Assembly: GCA_009746045.1 (NCBI GenBank)
Contig: RPFO01002287.1
Location: forward strand, 1 to 55,373
From: Mesostigma viride
Taxonomy: Eukaryota > Streptophyta > Mesostigmatophyceae > Mesostigmatales > Mesostigmataceae
Direction: 5' to 3'
Length of the DNA stretch: 55,373 nt
The notes beneath the pieces were generated by a model. It saw only the letters and a list, made by a program, of their open reading frames with translations, searched no databases and had not been told where the DNA came from. A program made the position numbers and the translations under genes. Below are positions 47,757 through 55,373 of the stretch, piece after piece. The first letter of the stretch is position 1. Each line of letters starts with the position of its first letter.

Positions 47757-48220
47757 ATGGCAGCGAGAGCGAGTTCCTACGCGAGGCTGGTCTGCGTGAG
47801 TCAGCATGTGTCCAAATGCAGGAGGTGGTTGGAATCCGTGGAACGCGAGCGAGGGATCAAGATACAGCACGCCGGGAACGGCGGCGAAAAGGTTTTATTC
47901 ACGTCCAAAGGCAAGCCGTTATACGTCGACGGGTTCACGTCGGACACCGACCCCCTACGGTGTTCGAATACCACGGGGACTTTTGGCACGGGAACCCGGA
48001 CAAGTTCGGGTTCTTCACCGAGCACCCCGTCAAGAACTGCTACCACGGCGAGCTATACATCCGCACGATACGCAAAGAGGAGGAGATCTTGCGGATGGGC
48101 TATGCGTTGGAGACGAGGTGGGAATGCGAGGACGAGGGTCTGCCCGCGCCCAAGTGGAAGGTCCCTTCCAAGTTCCCGCTGACCGGTAAGCCCCGAGGCG
48201 GGAAGACGCGCTGGTCGTGA
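47757..48220 (+). CDS. PD-(D/E)XK / VSR-like endonuclease, one frameshift
   Basis: About 154 residues. The N-terminus (ARLVCVSQHVSKCRRWLESV) is followed by KGKPLYVDGFTSDTDP and, after a frame break near 47956 in a C5 run, VFEYHGDFWHGNPDKFGFF. The pair V-D-G-(x8-10)-h-h-E-Y-H-G-D-x-W-H-G-N-P is the signature of VSR-like/PD-(D/E)XK nucleases found in viruses and phages: Asp and Glu bind metal and the His residues help catalysis. Likely a DNA-nicking or repair nuclease. GTGTCGGTGTCG at 47650-47661 lies upstream, the box shared with other DNA-metabolism genes. Confidence 0.65.
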
Positions 48221-48252
48221 AAAATCTCTCGGCACACAGTTATACGTCGAAG

Positions 48253-48921
48253 ATGTCCACCTCCTATTGCAACGCCGCGAGAGGGCAGTCGGACAGTTTC
48301 ATCGGCGCTCGCGAGCGGCCGCAGGTGTTCCCCGAGCTGTGCGTCGACCCGGAGTTCGAGACGATGCGTTCCTCGCAGCAGGTCGGCACGGAGACGCGTC
48401 TGATCCCGTCGGACGAGTACGACAACGTGTACGGCATCGACACGCGCGCCGCGCCCCGTCTGAGCCAGATCGGGAGCGGGTTTGACGCGCAGATGCAGTT
48501 CGCGACCGACCTCCTCCCGTCCGCGGAGGACGTCATGGGCTTGCTCCTGAAGCAGGGGGAGGGCATCCTGGCCGTCACGAGCAACCGGAAGGACCTGCCT
48601 TTCACCGGCATCCAGAGCCTCCGCGAGTACACGCCCGCCCCCATGGACCTGAGCATGTTCGGCCAGATGAACCTGGCGACGACGGGCGTCATGGCCAACG
48701 CCAAGTGGAACGGGTCGATCGGCGCGTTCCCCCGCCCCGTGACGATGCAGTTCGACCCCCGTTACGAGCTCCCTAGCCTCGCCGACGCCGACACGACGGT
48801 GTACGGCGTCCCCCTGGTGAACGCGACCGAGTCGTTCGGCATGATGGGCGAGCCCTCTCGAGGAGCACAAAACGCCGTCCGCGGGGCTCCCGGGTTCAAC
48901 GCCGAGCTCACCGGTCTCTAG
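48253..48921 (+). CDS. Hypothetical, probable structural protein
   Basis: 222 residues (MSTSYCNAARGQSDSFIGAR ...), intact. Long strands and turns (YDNVYGIDTRAAPRLSQIGS; GIQSLREYTPAPMDLSMFGQ; FPRPVTMQFDPRYELPSLAD) with little helix and no enzyme motif, as in virion proteins. TTATACG lies eight bases before the ATG, the late-like pattern. No family recognised. Confidence 0.6.
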   Translation: MSTSYCNAARGQSDSFIGARERPQVFPELCVDPEFETMRSSQQVGTETRLIPSDEYDNVYGIDTRAAPRLSQIGSGFDAQMQFATDLLPSAEDVMGLLLKQGEGILAVTSNRKDLPFTGIQSLREYTPAPMDLSMFGQMNLATTGVMANAKWNGSIGAFPRPVTMQFDPRYELPSLADADTTVYGVPLVNATESFGMMGEPSRGAQNAVRGAPGFNAELTGL

Positions 48922-48966
48922 TGCGTTCGAGGCACACGCAAAATCGTCCGGGTGACTACAGTAGCA

Positions 48967-49440
48967 ATGGAGGGCGCGTACCAGCTCGAGGAGTGGCGCA
49001 AGAAGATGCGATCCATGACGTCCGAGTTCATCGAAGTGGACGACATCCTCCGCCAGACGAGCAAGAGCCTCGCGCCCCACCGAAAACGCAAGCGGACGTT
49101 GTCCGTCGAAATCCTGGACTCCATGACGAAGGCCGGCGTCGACGCCTGCAACATCTCGGGGCGGGACGACAAGCTCGTGGTGAAGACTCGCAAGAAGAAG
49201 ACGTCGCTCAAGGACGTCCTTCCGAGTCGCCTGGAAAAGTTCTTCGAGAACGAGCCCGGTCGGTGCGAGGAGTGTCTGAACTTCCTCATGGAGCCCGAGG
49301 TGACCGAAGTTCCGTCGCTGTGCCGCGTGACCAAGAAGAAGAGGAAGGCCGATGAGGACGAGGACGCGGGTCACCCGGAGGCCGAGGAAGAGGCCGAGGA
49401 AGAGGGCGAGGAAGAGGAAGAGGAAGAGGAGGAGGACTGA
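48967..49440 (+). CDS. Hypothetical protein with acidic tail
   Basis: 157 residues (MEGAYQLEEWRKKMRSMTSE ...). A conserved-looking core (FIEVDDILRQTSKSLAPHRK; ACNISGRDDKLVVKTRKKKT) is followed by C-x2-C in PGRCEECLNFLMEPEV and a long Glu-rich tail encoded by GAG/GAA repeats. No domain assigned. The acidic tail overlaps the 3' end of the convergent small gene. DNA-replication accessory or chromatin-like role is only a guess. Confidence 0.6.
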   Translation: MEGAYQLEEWRKKMRSMTSEFIEVDDILRQTSKSLAPHRKRKRTLSVEILDSMTKAGVDACNISGRDDKLVVKTRKKKTSLKDVLPSRLEKFFENEPGRCEECLNFLMEPEVTEVPSLCRVTKKKRKADEDEDAGHPEAEEEAEEEGEEEEEEEEED

Positions 49441-49586
49441 GCCTCTCGCCTCATGTCCTCGACGAAAAAGTGGATGCCCAGGTCCGGCCGGTCGATGTAA
49501 CTCCCGTACGCGTCGATCCACTCCCCCGTGATCGGGAGGACGACAATGTTGTTGTGAATCGGATGACAATGAGCTAATATGTCCAT
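49371..49586 (-). CDS. Small hypothetical protein, C-terminus uncertain
   Basis: About 50 credible residues (MDILAHCHPIHNNIVVLPIT then GEWIDAYGSYIDRPDLGIHF and FVEDMRREA), followed in frame by a poly-Ser run that is simply the complement of the Glu codons of the opposite gene. The real end is therefore likely near 49440, reached by a frame change not resolved here. ATG chosen at 49586, just downstream of a TTTTATTATT stretch on this strand. Confidence 0.45.
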   Translation of the reverse strand: MDILAHCHPIHNNIVVLPITGEWIDAYGSYIDRPDLGIHFFVEDMRREAQSSSSSSSSSSPSSSASSSASG

Positions 49587-49652
49587 AATAATAAAAGCAC
49601 GCGTTTATTTCCCACGAATAAAAAAGTCTGGAACTGGGTAGACTAGCGAACC

Positions 49653-50500
49653 ATGGATTGCACGGAGGATTGTCGCCACGTGCAGGTGGCGTCCGACGAT
49701 CTCCAATGTCACGTTTGCATGTGCGTGTTGAACGATCCGGTGGTCATCGAGTGCCGCACGAGGGTGGAGGGCGGTAAGTGCGAGGCGATCCTCTGCAACA
49801 AGCCGTGTTCGAGGGAGCTGATCTCGAAACAGAAACGGCGCGGGGCGTGGTCGCCGCCGTCACGGGCAAGTGCATCCTGTGTCGCGCCCCGTGGCACCGG
49901 TACCGCGTGCAGCACCTCGTGACGCTGGGCCGGATCACGTCGCTGGTCAAGCGCAAGTGCGCCAACTTCGAGCGCGGGTGCGAGTTCCAGGGGAGCGTGG
50001 AGGAGGTCACGCAGCACAGGAAGGACGGAGGGTGTCCCCACGAGCGTCTGGAATGTCCGAATCGCGTGCACGGGTGTTCCGAGTCGGTGTTGCGGAAAGA
50101 TGTAGGCAAGCATCGCGTCGAGTGCGCCTTTTTTCCGTGTCGTTTCTTCCTGAACGGCGACGGGTGCACCCACGTGGCGCGATTGTCGGAGATCCCTCTC
50201 CACGAGTCGATCTGCCCGTTCTCGTCGACGCAGTGTCGCATGCTCGTGAACAGCGCCCGTCTGCACGGGATCTGGGCGTCGGGCAACGACAACAATTGTC
50301 TCCGCTGGGAGCGGTGCGAGGCGGGGCAGGAGTACGTGAACCTCCCGGACCCGGACGAGGAGTCGGAGGGCGACGAGGGCGACGACGACGACGGGGGCGG
50401 GGACGGGGAGGACGAGTCGATCGACGAGGAGGCGGAATCGGGGATGCGGGGTTCGATGGGGCGTTCGTTCATCTCCATCGAAAACGTTTCCCTTCGCTGA
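49653..50500 (+). CDS. TRAF/RING-type zinc-finger protein, one frameshift
   Basis: About 282 residues. The N-terminus is a RING-like module (CHVCMCVLNDPVV ... CEAILCNKPCSREL) that, after a frame break near 49843, ends GKCILCRAPWHR. TRAF-type fingers follow: CANFERGCEFQGSVEEVTQH, CPHERLECPNRVHGCSESVL, HRVECAFFPCRFFLNGDGCT, then HESICPFSSTQCRML. The C-terminus is a long acidic stretch. In eukaryotes this architecture is found in E3 ubiquitin ligases of the TRAF type; similar genes occur in large DNA viruses and may modify host ubiquitin signalling (inference). An AATAAAAAAG stretch precedes the ATG. Confidence 0.7.
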
Positions 50501-50511
50501 CCGACACGGCG

Positions 50512-51453
50512 ATGGACTCTTTCGAGGCCTGGAGCTGCATCGCGGAACGCATGGACCAGTCGAGTCTGGCCAATGTCGAGACGGCGTTCGGGGTCGAGTG
50601 CGATCCCGGCGCGGCGGTCCGCAAGGAGCGGGACATGCGGTACGAGTTCGTCTACACGGAATGCGAGGAGGACACGGAGCGCATCCGGTCCATGCTGATC
50701 GAGCGCCAGTCGTTGCGATACGCCCTGGAACGCTACTTCGACGTGTTCTCGGAAGTGGTCCGGGCGCACAAGGGGCGAGGGGACGACATCACGGACCTGT
50801 TCGTCCACTCGCTGCTGCAGCCCGACCAGGTGGCCATGTTCACCGAGGACCACTACCTGGCGGCTCGCATGTTGCTTCCCTTGTCGATGGAACCGAGGGC
50901 GGAGTGCAAACCGCTGGCGCCGCTCACGCGGATCGCGGACATGGTCGATCGTCTCGAGTCTCAGCGCGTGGCGCATTCTCTCTCATGGATATTCTTGGAC
51001 GCGTTGGGATTGGAGGAGGGTTCGTTCGTGTTGATGATGCTGACGCTCGGCACCCGCCGTCCGATGCAGCAAGGGAAGTACTGTTTTCCTGCGCTGCACC
51101 CGCTCATTGTGCTCGCGACGGAGTGCTGGGACCGGCATTCGGACGGTCGCACGCGGATCGCCGAGCTCGTATCGCGCGGCCGGGCGGCCGTCGAGAGCAG
51201 ACGCACGAAGAGCTGTAACTTGGAGATGGCCCGTCGCATGTTGCGCAAGTACCCCCTTCACTTTGTTGCGCGGCGCTCGGGCTACTTGGATTACAACGGC
51301 ATCCGCACGGGCGACTTTGCGACCTTCGAGGAGTGGAGGGAGGAGGCGCGCAAGATGTTCGAGAGCTGCATCGGCGCGTACGAATCCAACTTGCGGAAGG
51401 TCCGCGACGCGATGACGCGTCAGACCTCGGCGAAATGGCGAACGCGTCCATGA
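50512..51453 (+). CDS. Hypothetical helical protein
   Basis: 313 residues, intact (MDSFEAWSCIAERMDQSSLA ...). Predominantly helical (YEFVYTECEEDTERIRSMLI; LFVHSLLQPDQVAMFTEDHY; IVLATECWDRHSDGRTRIAE) with no recognised motif. It follows the TRAF-like gene by 11 bases, so the two may be co-expressed. CCGACACGGCG lies immediately upstream of the ATG. Confidence 0.6.
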   Translation: MDSFEAWSCIAERMDQSSLANVETAFGVECDPGAAVRKERDMRYEFVYTECEEDTERIRSMLIERQSLRYALERYFDVFSEVVRAHKGRGDDITDLFVHSLLQPDQVAMFTEDHYLAARMLLPLSMEPRAECKPLAPLTRIADMVDRLESQRVAHSLSWIFLDALGLEEGSFVLMMLTLGTRRPMQQGKYCFPALHPLIVLATECWDRHSDGRTRIAELVSRGRAAVESRRTKSCNLEMARRMLRKYPLHFVARRSGYLDYNGIRTGDFATFEEWREEARKMFESCIGAYESNLRKVRDAMTRQTSAKWRTRP

Positions 51454-51489
51454 CCTTCGAGAAGGAGGTGTGGACGACGGTGCTGATTT

Positions 51490-51813
51490 TCAAGAGACCC
51501 ACGTGTTGTCACGCGTTTCGCTGATCGAAGGTCGTTTGTCCGTCAGGACGGACGCTTTTCCGACGTCGGTCGCTAGAAACGATTCTAGTTCGATGCCCTT
51601 GCCCGGGACGAGGATGGATACTAGGAAGTACACGGCGGTGGCCAATGCCGACATGTCCACTCGTTCCGACGCGACGTACGCGATCGAGAAGACCGTCAGG
51701 GCCTTGAACCACGTGTCGCTCGGGTTGAAATCTTCTAGCAGGACGTACCCCCCCATGACGCTAAAGATAGAACAGATGGACGTCAGTGCGCTCTTGGCGA
51801 CGTCACGATCCAT
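51490..51813 (-). CDS. Small membrane protein
   Basis: 107 residues (MDRDVAKSALTSICSIFSVM ...). Hydrophobic helices at about residues 9-27 (ALTSICSIFSVMGGYVLLED), 36-52 (FKALTVFSIAYVASERV) and 56-72 (ALATAVYFLVSILVPG). No family recognised. Divergent from the D5-like helicase gene, with which it shares an upstream region. Confidence 0.55.
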   Translation of the reverse strand: MDRDVAKSALTSICSIFSVMGGYVLLEDFNPSDTWFKALTVFSIAYVASERVDMSALATAVYFLVSILVPGKGIELESFLATDVGKASVLTDKRPSISETRDNTWVS

Positions 51814-51853
51814 GTCGGTTGTACAGTCATATCCACGATAATAATCGAATCAT

Positions 51854-51912
51854 GTCGTGTCGTCGCGATCCGACGGCTCGTTTTCATTCTCAGATTTTTG
51901 TGGGTCTATATC
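51854..51912 (+). promoter_or_regulatory. GTCGTGTCG box and TATATC before the D5-like gene
   Basis: GTCGTGTCG at 51854-51862 and TATATCATAC starting at 51907, 15 bases before the ATG at 51922. It combines the early-type box with a TATA element close to the start. Confidence 0.5.
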
Positions 51913-51921
51913 ATACCCGTC

Positions 51922-54125
51922 ATGACCAAAAAGGCTCGCTCGCGGTCCGAGGCCACTGTGGGAGGGGCGTTCATCATGGCGGAACGCCCCGCGAAGAGGA
52001 GCCGGTTGGTCGACGACGAGGCGGGGGCTGCAGCAGCGACGAGGAGCAGGAGGATGCGGAGGAGCGAGGGGGGAGGAGGGCGAGGCCGACGAAGACGTTT
52101 GTCCGGCTCCGGCGAGTCAGATGACCGGGGAGGACGCGGCGGGACCGACGCCCATCCCCGAGGACGACCGCATCGAATTCCGCAAGGAGATCGGGGGCAA
52201 CCCTGACGTCCTCGGGTTCGTGTCGCAGCTGAAGTCGGCGAGCAACGACCGCATCATGGACATCGCGGCGTTGGCGGAGGCGGCCGTTGCGAACGCCTCC
52301 ATGGGCGACATCATGGCCGACGTCTTCCACCTGGCGTCTCGCGAGGCGCACGCGGACCCGATCTCTCTCCTGGCCGCGTGTCTGTCTCGCATCGACGCCC
52401 CGGGCGCCGTGGACCTGTACGCGAACGTGGACACGCGGTACGTCCGCGCGCTGTCCCGCGTGCTGGCGATCTGCGGACAGGCGGAGGACCGGGGGATGGT
52501 GGAACTCAAGCCGGCGATCCAGACGTGCATCTGGCGGCTGTACACGACCGTGGAGACGGCGTCGTGCGCGATGAAGAGCCGGATGTCGGCCAAGGAGCTG
52601 GGATCGCTCCCCGAACTCATCGCGAAGGCGCTGGCGCTGCCCACGAAATTGGACAACTTTCAATCGCTGATCATCCTGCTGACCACGCGATGGGTCGTCC
52701 AGAAGCTGCGGAGAGGCGAGGGCGACGACGACAGCGTGTACAAGTGCCAGCGCACGCCCGAGGGGCACGACACGCACTACTGGACCAAGTGGTGCACGCT
52801 GTCCGAGTGGGTGTCGGAGGAGTGCGATTTCCCGCGCACATCGGCGTGGGGACTCGGGTCCAAAGACGGCGCGCGCAAGCGGATCACGGAGTGGATCGCG
52901 GACGGGTCCAAACGCAACAGTTTCGCGTTCCAGATCCGTCCCCGCGACCGCCACGTGTTCGCGTTCCGGAACGGGATCTACAAGTGCGACACGGACCAGT
53001 GGTTCCCGTACCCTGCGACGGACCTGCCGGACGACGTGGGCGCGGTGCGGTACTTCGAGAACATCGACATGGACGAGTCGCTGTTCGAGCCCGGGCGGTT
53101 CAAGGGCGACTTCGACGAGGGGAGTGGATGGACATCGAGACGGACGCCGTGAAGAAGATCCTGGACGACCAGGACTACCCGGACAACGTGCAGCGGCCGT
53201 TCTGGGCGCTGGCGGTGGGCCGCATGCTGTACTACCTCCGCGAGTCGGACAAGTTTGAGTGCATGGTCTTCCTCAAGGGGATCGCCGGGTCCGGCAAGTC
53301 GACGCTCGTCCGCATCATGGACTTCATCTACGGTCGCGAGGCGGGCGTGCTGTCGAACACGATCGAGCCGATGTTCGGCCTGTCGCAGCTCAAGGACAAG
53401 CTGGTCGTGTACAGTTACGAGCTGAATGACAAGTTCAACCTGGCGCAGTCGGACTGGCTGTCGCTCGTGAGTGGGGAGTGCATGAACCTGCCGGCAAGCA
53501 CAAGGACGCGGCCGTCAAGCCGTGGACCGCGCCCTTCATCGCGGCGGGCAACCGCATGTTCGCGTCGGGGGACAACGCGGGCCAGGTGGCGCGTCGAGTC
53601 ATCCTGTTCCCGTTCGACAACAAGCCCCGCGGGAAGGCGGACGTGAATCTGGACGACAAGATCTCGTCGAACATCGCGAGGGTGATCGTCAAGGGGAACC
53701 GCGCGTACCAGGCGCTCGTGCGGAAGGTGGGGACGGACCAGCTGATCGAGCACCTTCCGGAGTGGTTCGCGGATTGCCAGCGCCGGGCGCAGGAGGCGTC
53801 CAACCCGCTGTACACGTTCCTCAACCACGTGTCGTGGGTGGAGGTGGACGTCGAACACAACTACTGCCCCTGGGAGGAGTTCCAGAAGCGGTTCCTCGAC
53901 TGGAACCGCCAGCGCGACCCGCGCTCGCGGATCGTCTTCGAGGAGGATTTCTACAACCACGTGTTCAAGGATTTCAAGCTCAAACTCGTGTTCGAGAAGG
54001 TGTGGAAGGTGTACCCGGTGGACCAGGACCCGGCGAACGGCCGCGTCCAGAAGAAGAAGGCGTTCTACCTGTACGGCGTGGACTTCGAGAACGACAACGC
54101 GTCCGAGCCTCCCGCCGACGTCTGA
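51922..54125 (+). CDS. D5-like SF3 helicase (primase-helicase C-terminal type), four frameshifts
   Basis: About 734 residues. N-terminus basic then acidic (MTKKARSRSEATVGGAFIMA; frame breaks near 52025 and 52068 in G runs). Helical middle (TDQWFPYPATDLPDDVGAVR precedes the helicase as in D5_N domains). Break near 53125, then the SF3 core: Walker A FLKGIAGSGKSTLVRIMDFI, Walker B region KLVVYSYELNDKFNLAQSDW, break near 53497, then AVKPWTAPFIAAGNRMFASG (sensor 1) and RRVILFPFDNKPRGKADVNL. It would unwind DNA at the replication fork as a hexamer; no archaeo-eukaryotic primase domain is seen. A hallmark NCLDV gene, so the breaks are very likely sequence errors. Confidence 0.8.
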
Positions 54126-54154
54126 TTTTTTCGTGTTTGTCTGCTAGTATACCT

Positions 54155-54448
54155 ATGACGTCCGTGTTGGTCGCGCATCCTCATTGGTCACGCCCCCGGC
54201 TGGCGTACGCCCCCAAGGCGCCCGTGTACCCCCCTCCCGTCGGCGAGTGGGGCGGCGTGAACGCGTGGGAGCCGGCGGGGGCCACGCGAGGGGCGTGCGA
54301 GTACGCGAACCAGGCCTTTTGTAGGGTAGGCGTTCCGAGACAGACGCCGGAAGGGATGCTCGAGGTGGCCAATTCCGTTCTCCTGGGATTCCTCCTCCTT
54401 TGGATGATCGAGATCGCCGTGCGGTCCTCACCGTCCGCCCTTGGCTAG
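54155..54448 (+). CDS. Small C-terminally anchored membrane protein
   Basis: 97 residues (MTSVLVAHPHWSRPRLAYAP ...). Pro/Gly-rich N-terminal part (PKAPVYPPPVGEWGGVNAWE), two Cys (GACEYANQAFCRVGV), and a hydrophobic helix near the end (VANSVLLGFLLLWMIEIAVR). GTATAC at 54147-54152 lies two bases before the ATG. Probably a virion membrane protein. Overlaps the convergent gene by 21 bases. Confidence 0.6.
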   Translation: MTSVLVAHPHWSRPRLAYAPKAPVYPPPVGEWGGVNAWEPAGATRGACEYANQAFCRVGVPRQTPEGMLEVANSVLLGFLLLWMIEIAVRSSPSALG

Positions 54449-54826
54449 CTGGAACCGGACGCGCCGAGTCGCGTCGATGGCCGCCTGGGTCGGAGCGGCG
54501 ATGGGGCCCGTAGTGGTAGAAGTAGGTTTCTTCTTTTGTTTGGTGGGACCCCACTCGATGTATAAATGATTTTGACCAACCAATTTCACGCGAAACCCTT
54601 TGCGCACGAGATTCTTTCCCACTTTTCTCACCACATGATCGACATCATAGATGGGGAGGCCGAACTGATAGGTGGGCACGGTGTAGAGGAGGGACGTCTG
54701 GCCCTGCGACGACGCGGAACGGATGCACGTCTCTAGCGCCTTCGATATCTTGTGCTCGACCATCCGCTTCCCCGCTTGCGACGCTTTCACGAGATCGTAC
54801 GCGGACGACGCGGTAAATCTCTCCAT
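54428..54826 (-). CDS. Conserved NCLDV-type small protein
   Basis: 132 residues. The central block SLLYTVPTYQFGLPIYDVDH, VVRKVGKNLVRKGFRVKLVG, QNHLYIEWGPTKQKKK follows a pattern I have seen in small proteins of many NCLDVs (a Y-x-V-P-x(n)-G-x-P-h-Y turn, a helix, G-F-x-V and a final strand h-x-I-x-W). The N-terminal helix (LVKASQAGKRMVEHKISKAL) matches too. Function is not established to my knowledge; a virion-associated role is possible. Divergent from 54861. Confidence 0.6.
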   Translation of the reverse strand: MERFTASSAYDLVKASQAGKRMVEHKISKALETCIRSASSQGQTSLLYTVPTYQFGLPIYDVDHVVRKVGKNLVRKGFRVKLVGQNHLYIEWGPTKQKKKPTSTTTGPIAAPTQAAIDATRRVRFQLAKGGR

Positions 54827-54860
54827 CTATTTATGTCGATACTATACGCGCGGAAAAGTG

Positions 54861-55361
54861 ATGGCGGATACGTCGAACGCCGTGTTGTTGCCGCGCGGCG
54901 GACCGGGCCTCTTGATCGTGAGCGTCCCGGTCGAATACTCGTTCGCGCGGATTCGCGAAGTGTTGCAAGATCCCGTGTTGTACGACATCCTGAGTCCGCC
55001 AGGCGACCTGCCGTACCGCGGCCGGTCGGTGGGCGTGTACTTTTCGGGCGACTCGCGCACCGACTTCAACTACACGGCCTCGCTCATGCTGGCCGAGGAC
55101 GTGGAAAAGGACGTGCTGCTACTGAAGACGTTCGACGACGACGAGCACGCGACCAAGACGATCCCGTTCACGTCGGACGACATCGCGAGCTTGCTCAAGT
55201 TTCCAAAGAACATGTGGACAAACGCGTTGTGCGGTCGATTAGATTATAATGCAATACGTCCCGCCCGTTGTCGGGTGTGTAATTTACCGTACGGACTTCT
55301 CCCTACGGGCGAAGACGCGTGTGCGTGCGTCGCCACGTCCGGCGGTCGAGAGGTGGTTTAG
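54861..55361 (+). CDS. Hypothetical protein with C-terminal Cys cluster
   Basis: 166 residues (MADTSNAVLLPRGGPGLLIV ...), intact. Mixed fold (VGVYFSGDSRTDFNYTASLM; VEKDVLLLKTFDDDEHATKT) and a C-terminal zinc-binding-like cluster C-x2-C-x13-C-x-C (ARCRVCNLPYGLLPTGEDAC, then AC). TATAC at 54843-54847 lies 13 bases before the ATG. No family recognised. Confidence 0.6.
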   Translation: MADTSNAVLLPRGGPGLLIVSVPVEYSFARIREVLQDPVLYDILSPPGDLPYRGRSVGVYFSGDSRTDFNYTASLMLAEDVEKDVLLLKTFDDDEHATKTIPFTSDDIASLLKFPKNMWTNALCGRLDYNAIRPARCRVCNLPYGLLPTGEDACACVATSGGREVV

Positions 55362-55373
55362 AATAAGGCCTGC

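Noticed and set aside
278-54125. Calling the frame-broken genes pseudogenes
   Set aside because: Breaks are single-base, mostly in homopolymers, and hit hallmark genes several times while both sides remain under clear protein-coding pattern. Sequence error is simpler.
1-55373. tRNA or rRNA genes
   Set aside because: No cloverleaf-like or conserved rRNA segment was recognised by eye. A covariance-model scan would settle it.

Overview
The window looks like a densely packed piece of a high-GC nucleocytoplasmic large DNA virus (NCLDV) genome. Evidence: genes on both strands with gaps of a few to about 100 bases; a D5-type SF3 helicase, a candidate NCLDV single-stranded-DNA-binding protein, an FCS/MYM-type finger protein like viral late transcription factors, KilA-N proteins, HNH and PD-(D/E)XK-like nucleases, a staphylococcal-nuclease-like protein, a cysteine desulfurase, ADP-ribosyltransferases, SprT-like proteases, a TRAF/RING-type finger protein and many one- or two-helix membrane proteins; and TATA-like elements in place of ribosome binding sites. 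No tRNA, rRNA, CRISPR array or capsid gene was recognised. High-GC amoeba viruses (pandoravirus, mollivirus, medusavirus) are the obvious comparators, but the genus cannot be fixed from this window.

Layout. 1-1473: a gene cut by the left edge and an unknown gene, both on the minus strand. 1639-10495: three minus-strand paralogues encoding long beta-repeat, LamG-like fibre proteins. 10554-14752: small zinc-finger, nuclease and membrane proteins. 14830-18437: a coiled-coil protein of about 1200 residues. 18403-21486: cysteine desulfurase, an unknown gene, membrane proteins. 21529-28946: two ADP-ribosyltransferase-fold genes bracketing a tandem pair of SprT-like proteases. 28989-30684: two genes sharing a motif, then a repeat-rich gap. 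30685-33786: duplicated KilA-N genes and a nucleoside 2-deoxyribosyltransferase-like gene. 33787-35193: a non-coding island with clustered GTGTCG boxes, a 586-base inverted-repeat element and four evenly spaced palindromes. 35194-45006: acidic protein, late-transcription-factor-like finger protein, GNAT-like protein, small basic DNA-binding protein and two very large virion-like proteins. 45056-55361: HNH protein, SSB, SprT-like protease, nuclease, TRAF-like protein, D5 helicase and small conserved genes.

Two upstream patterns recur. Replication and DNA-metabolism genes tend to carry a GTGTCG/CGACAC box followed by a TATAAA-like box 20-73 bases before the ATG. Fibre, membrane and virion-like genes tend to carry GTATAC, or a close variant, 2-13 bases before the ATG. 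I infer an early and a late promoter class.

About twenty genes are broken by single-base shifts, mostly in homopolymers. Where paralogues can be aligned, five shifts are consistent with a missing base, three of them directly visible as a homopolymer one base shorter than in the intact sister. I read these as uncorrected sequencing or assembly deletions rather than pseudogenes, so such genes are given as one feature with approximate shift positions.
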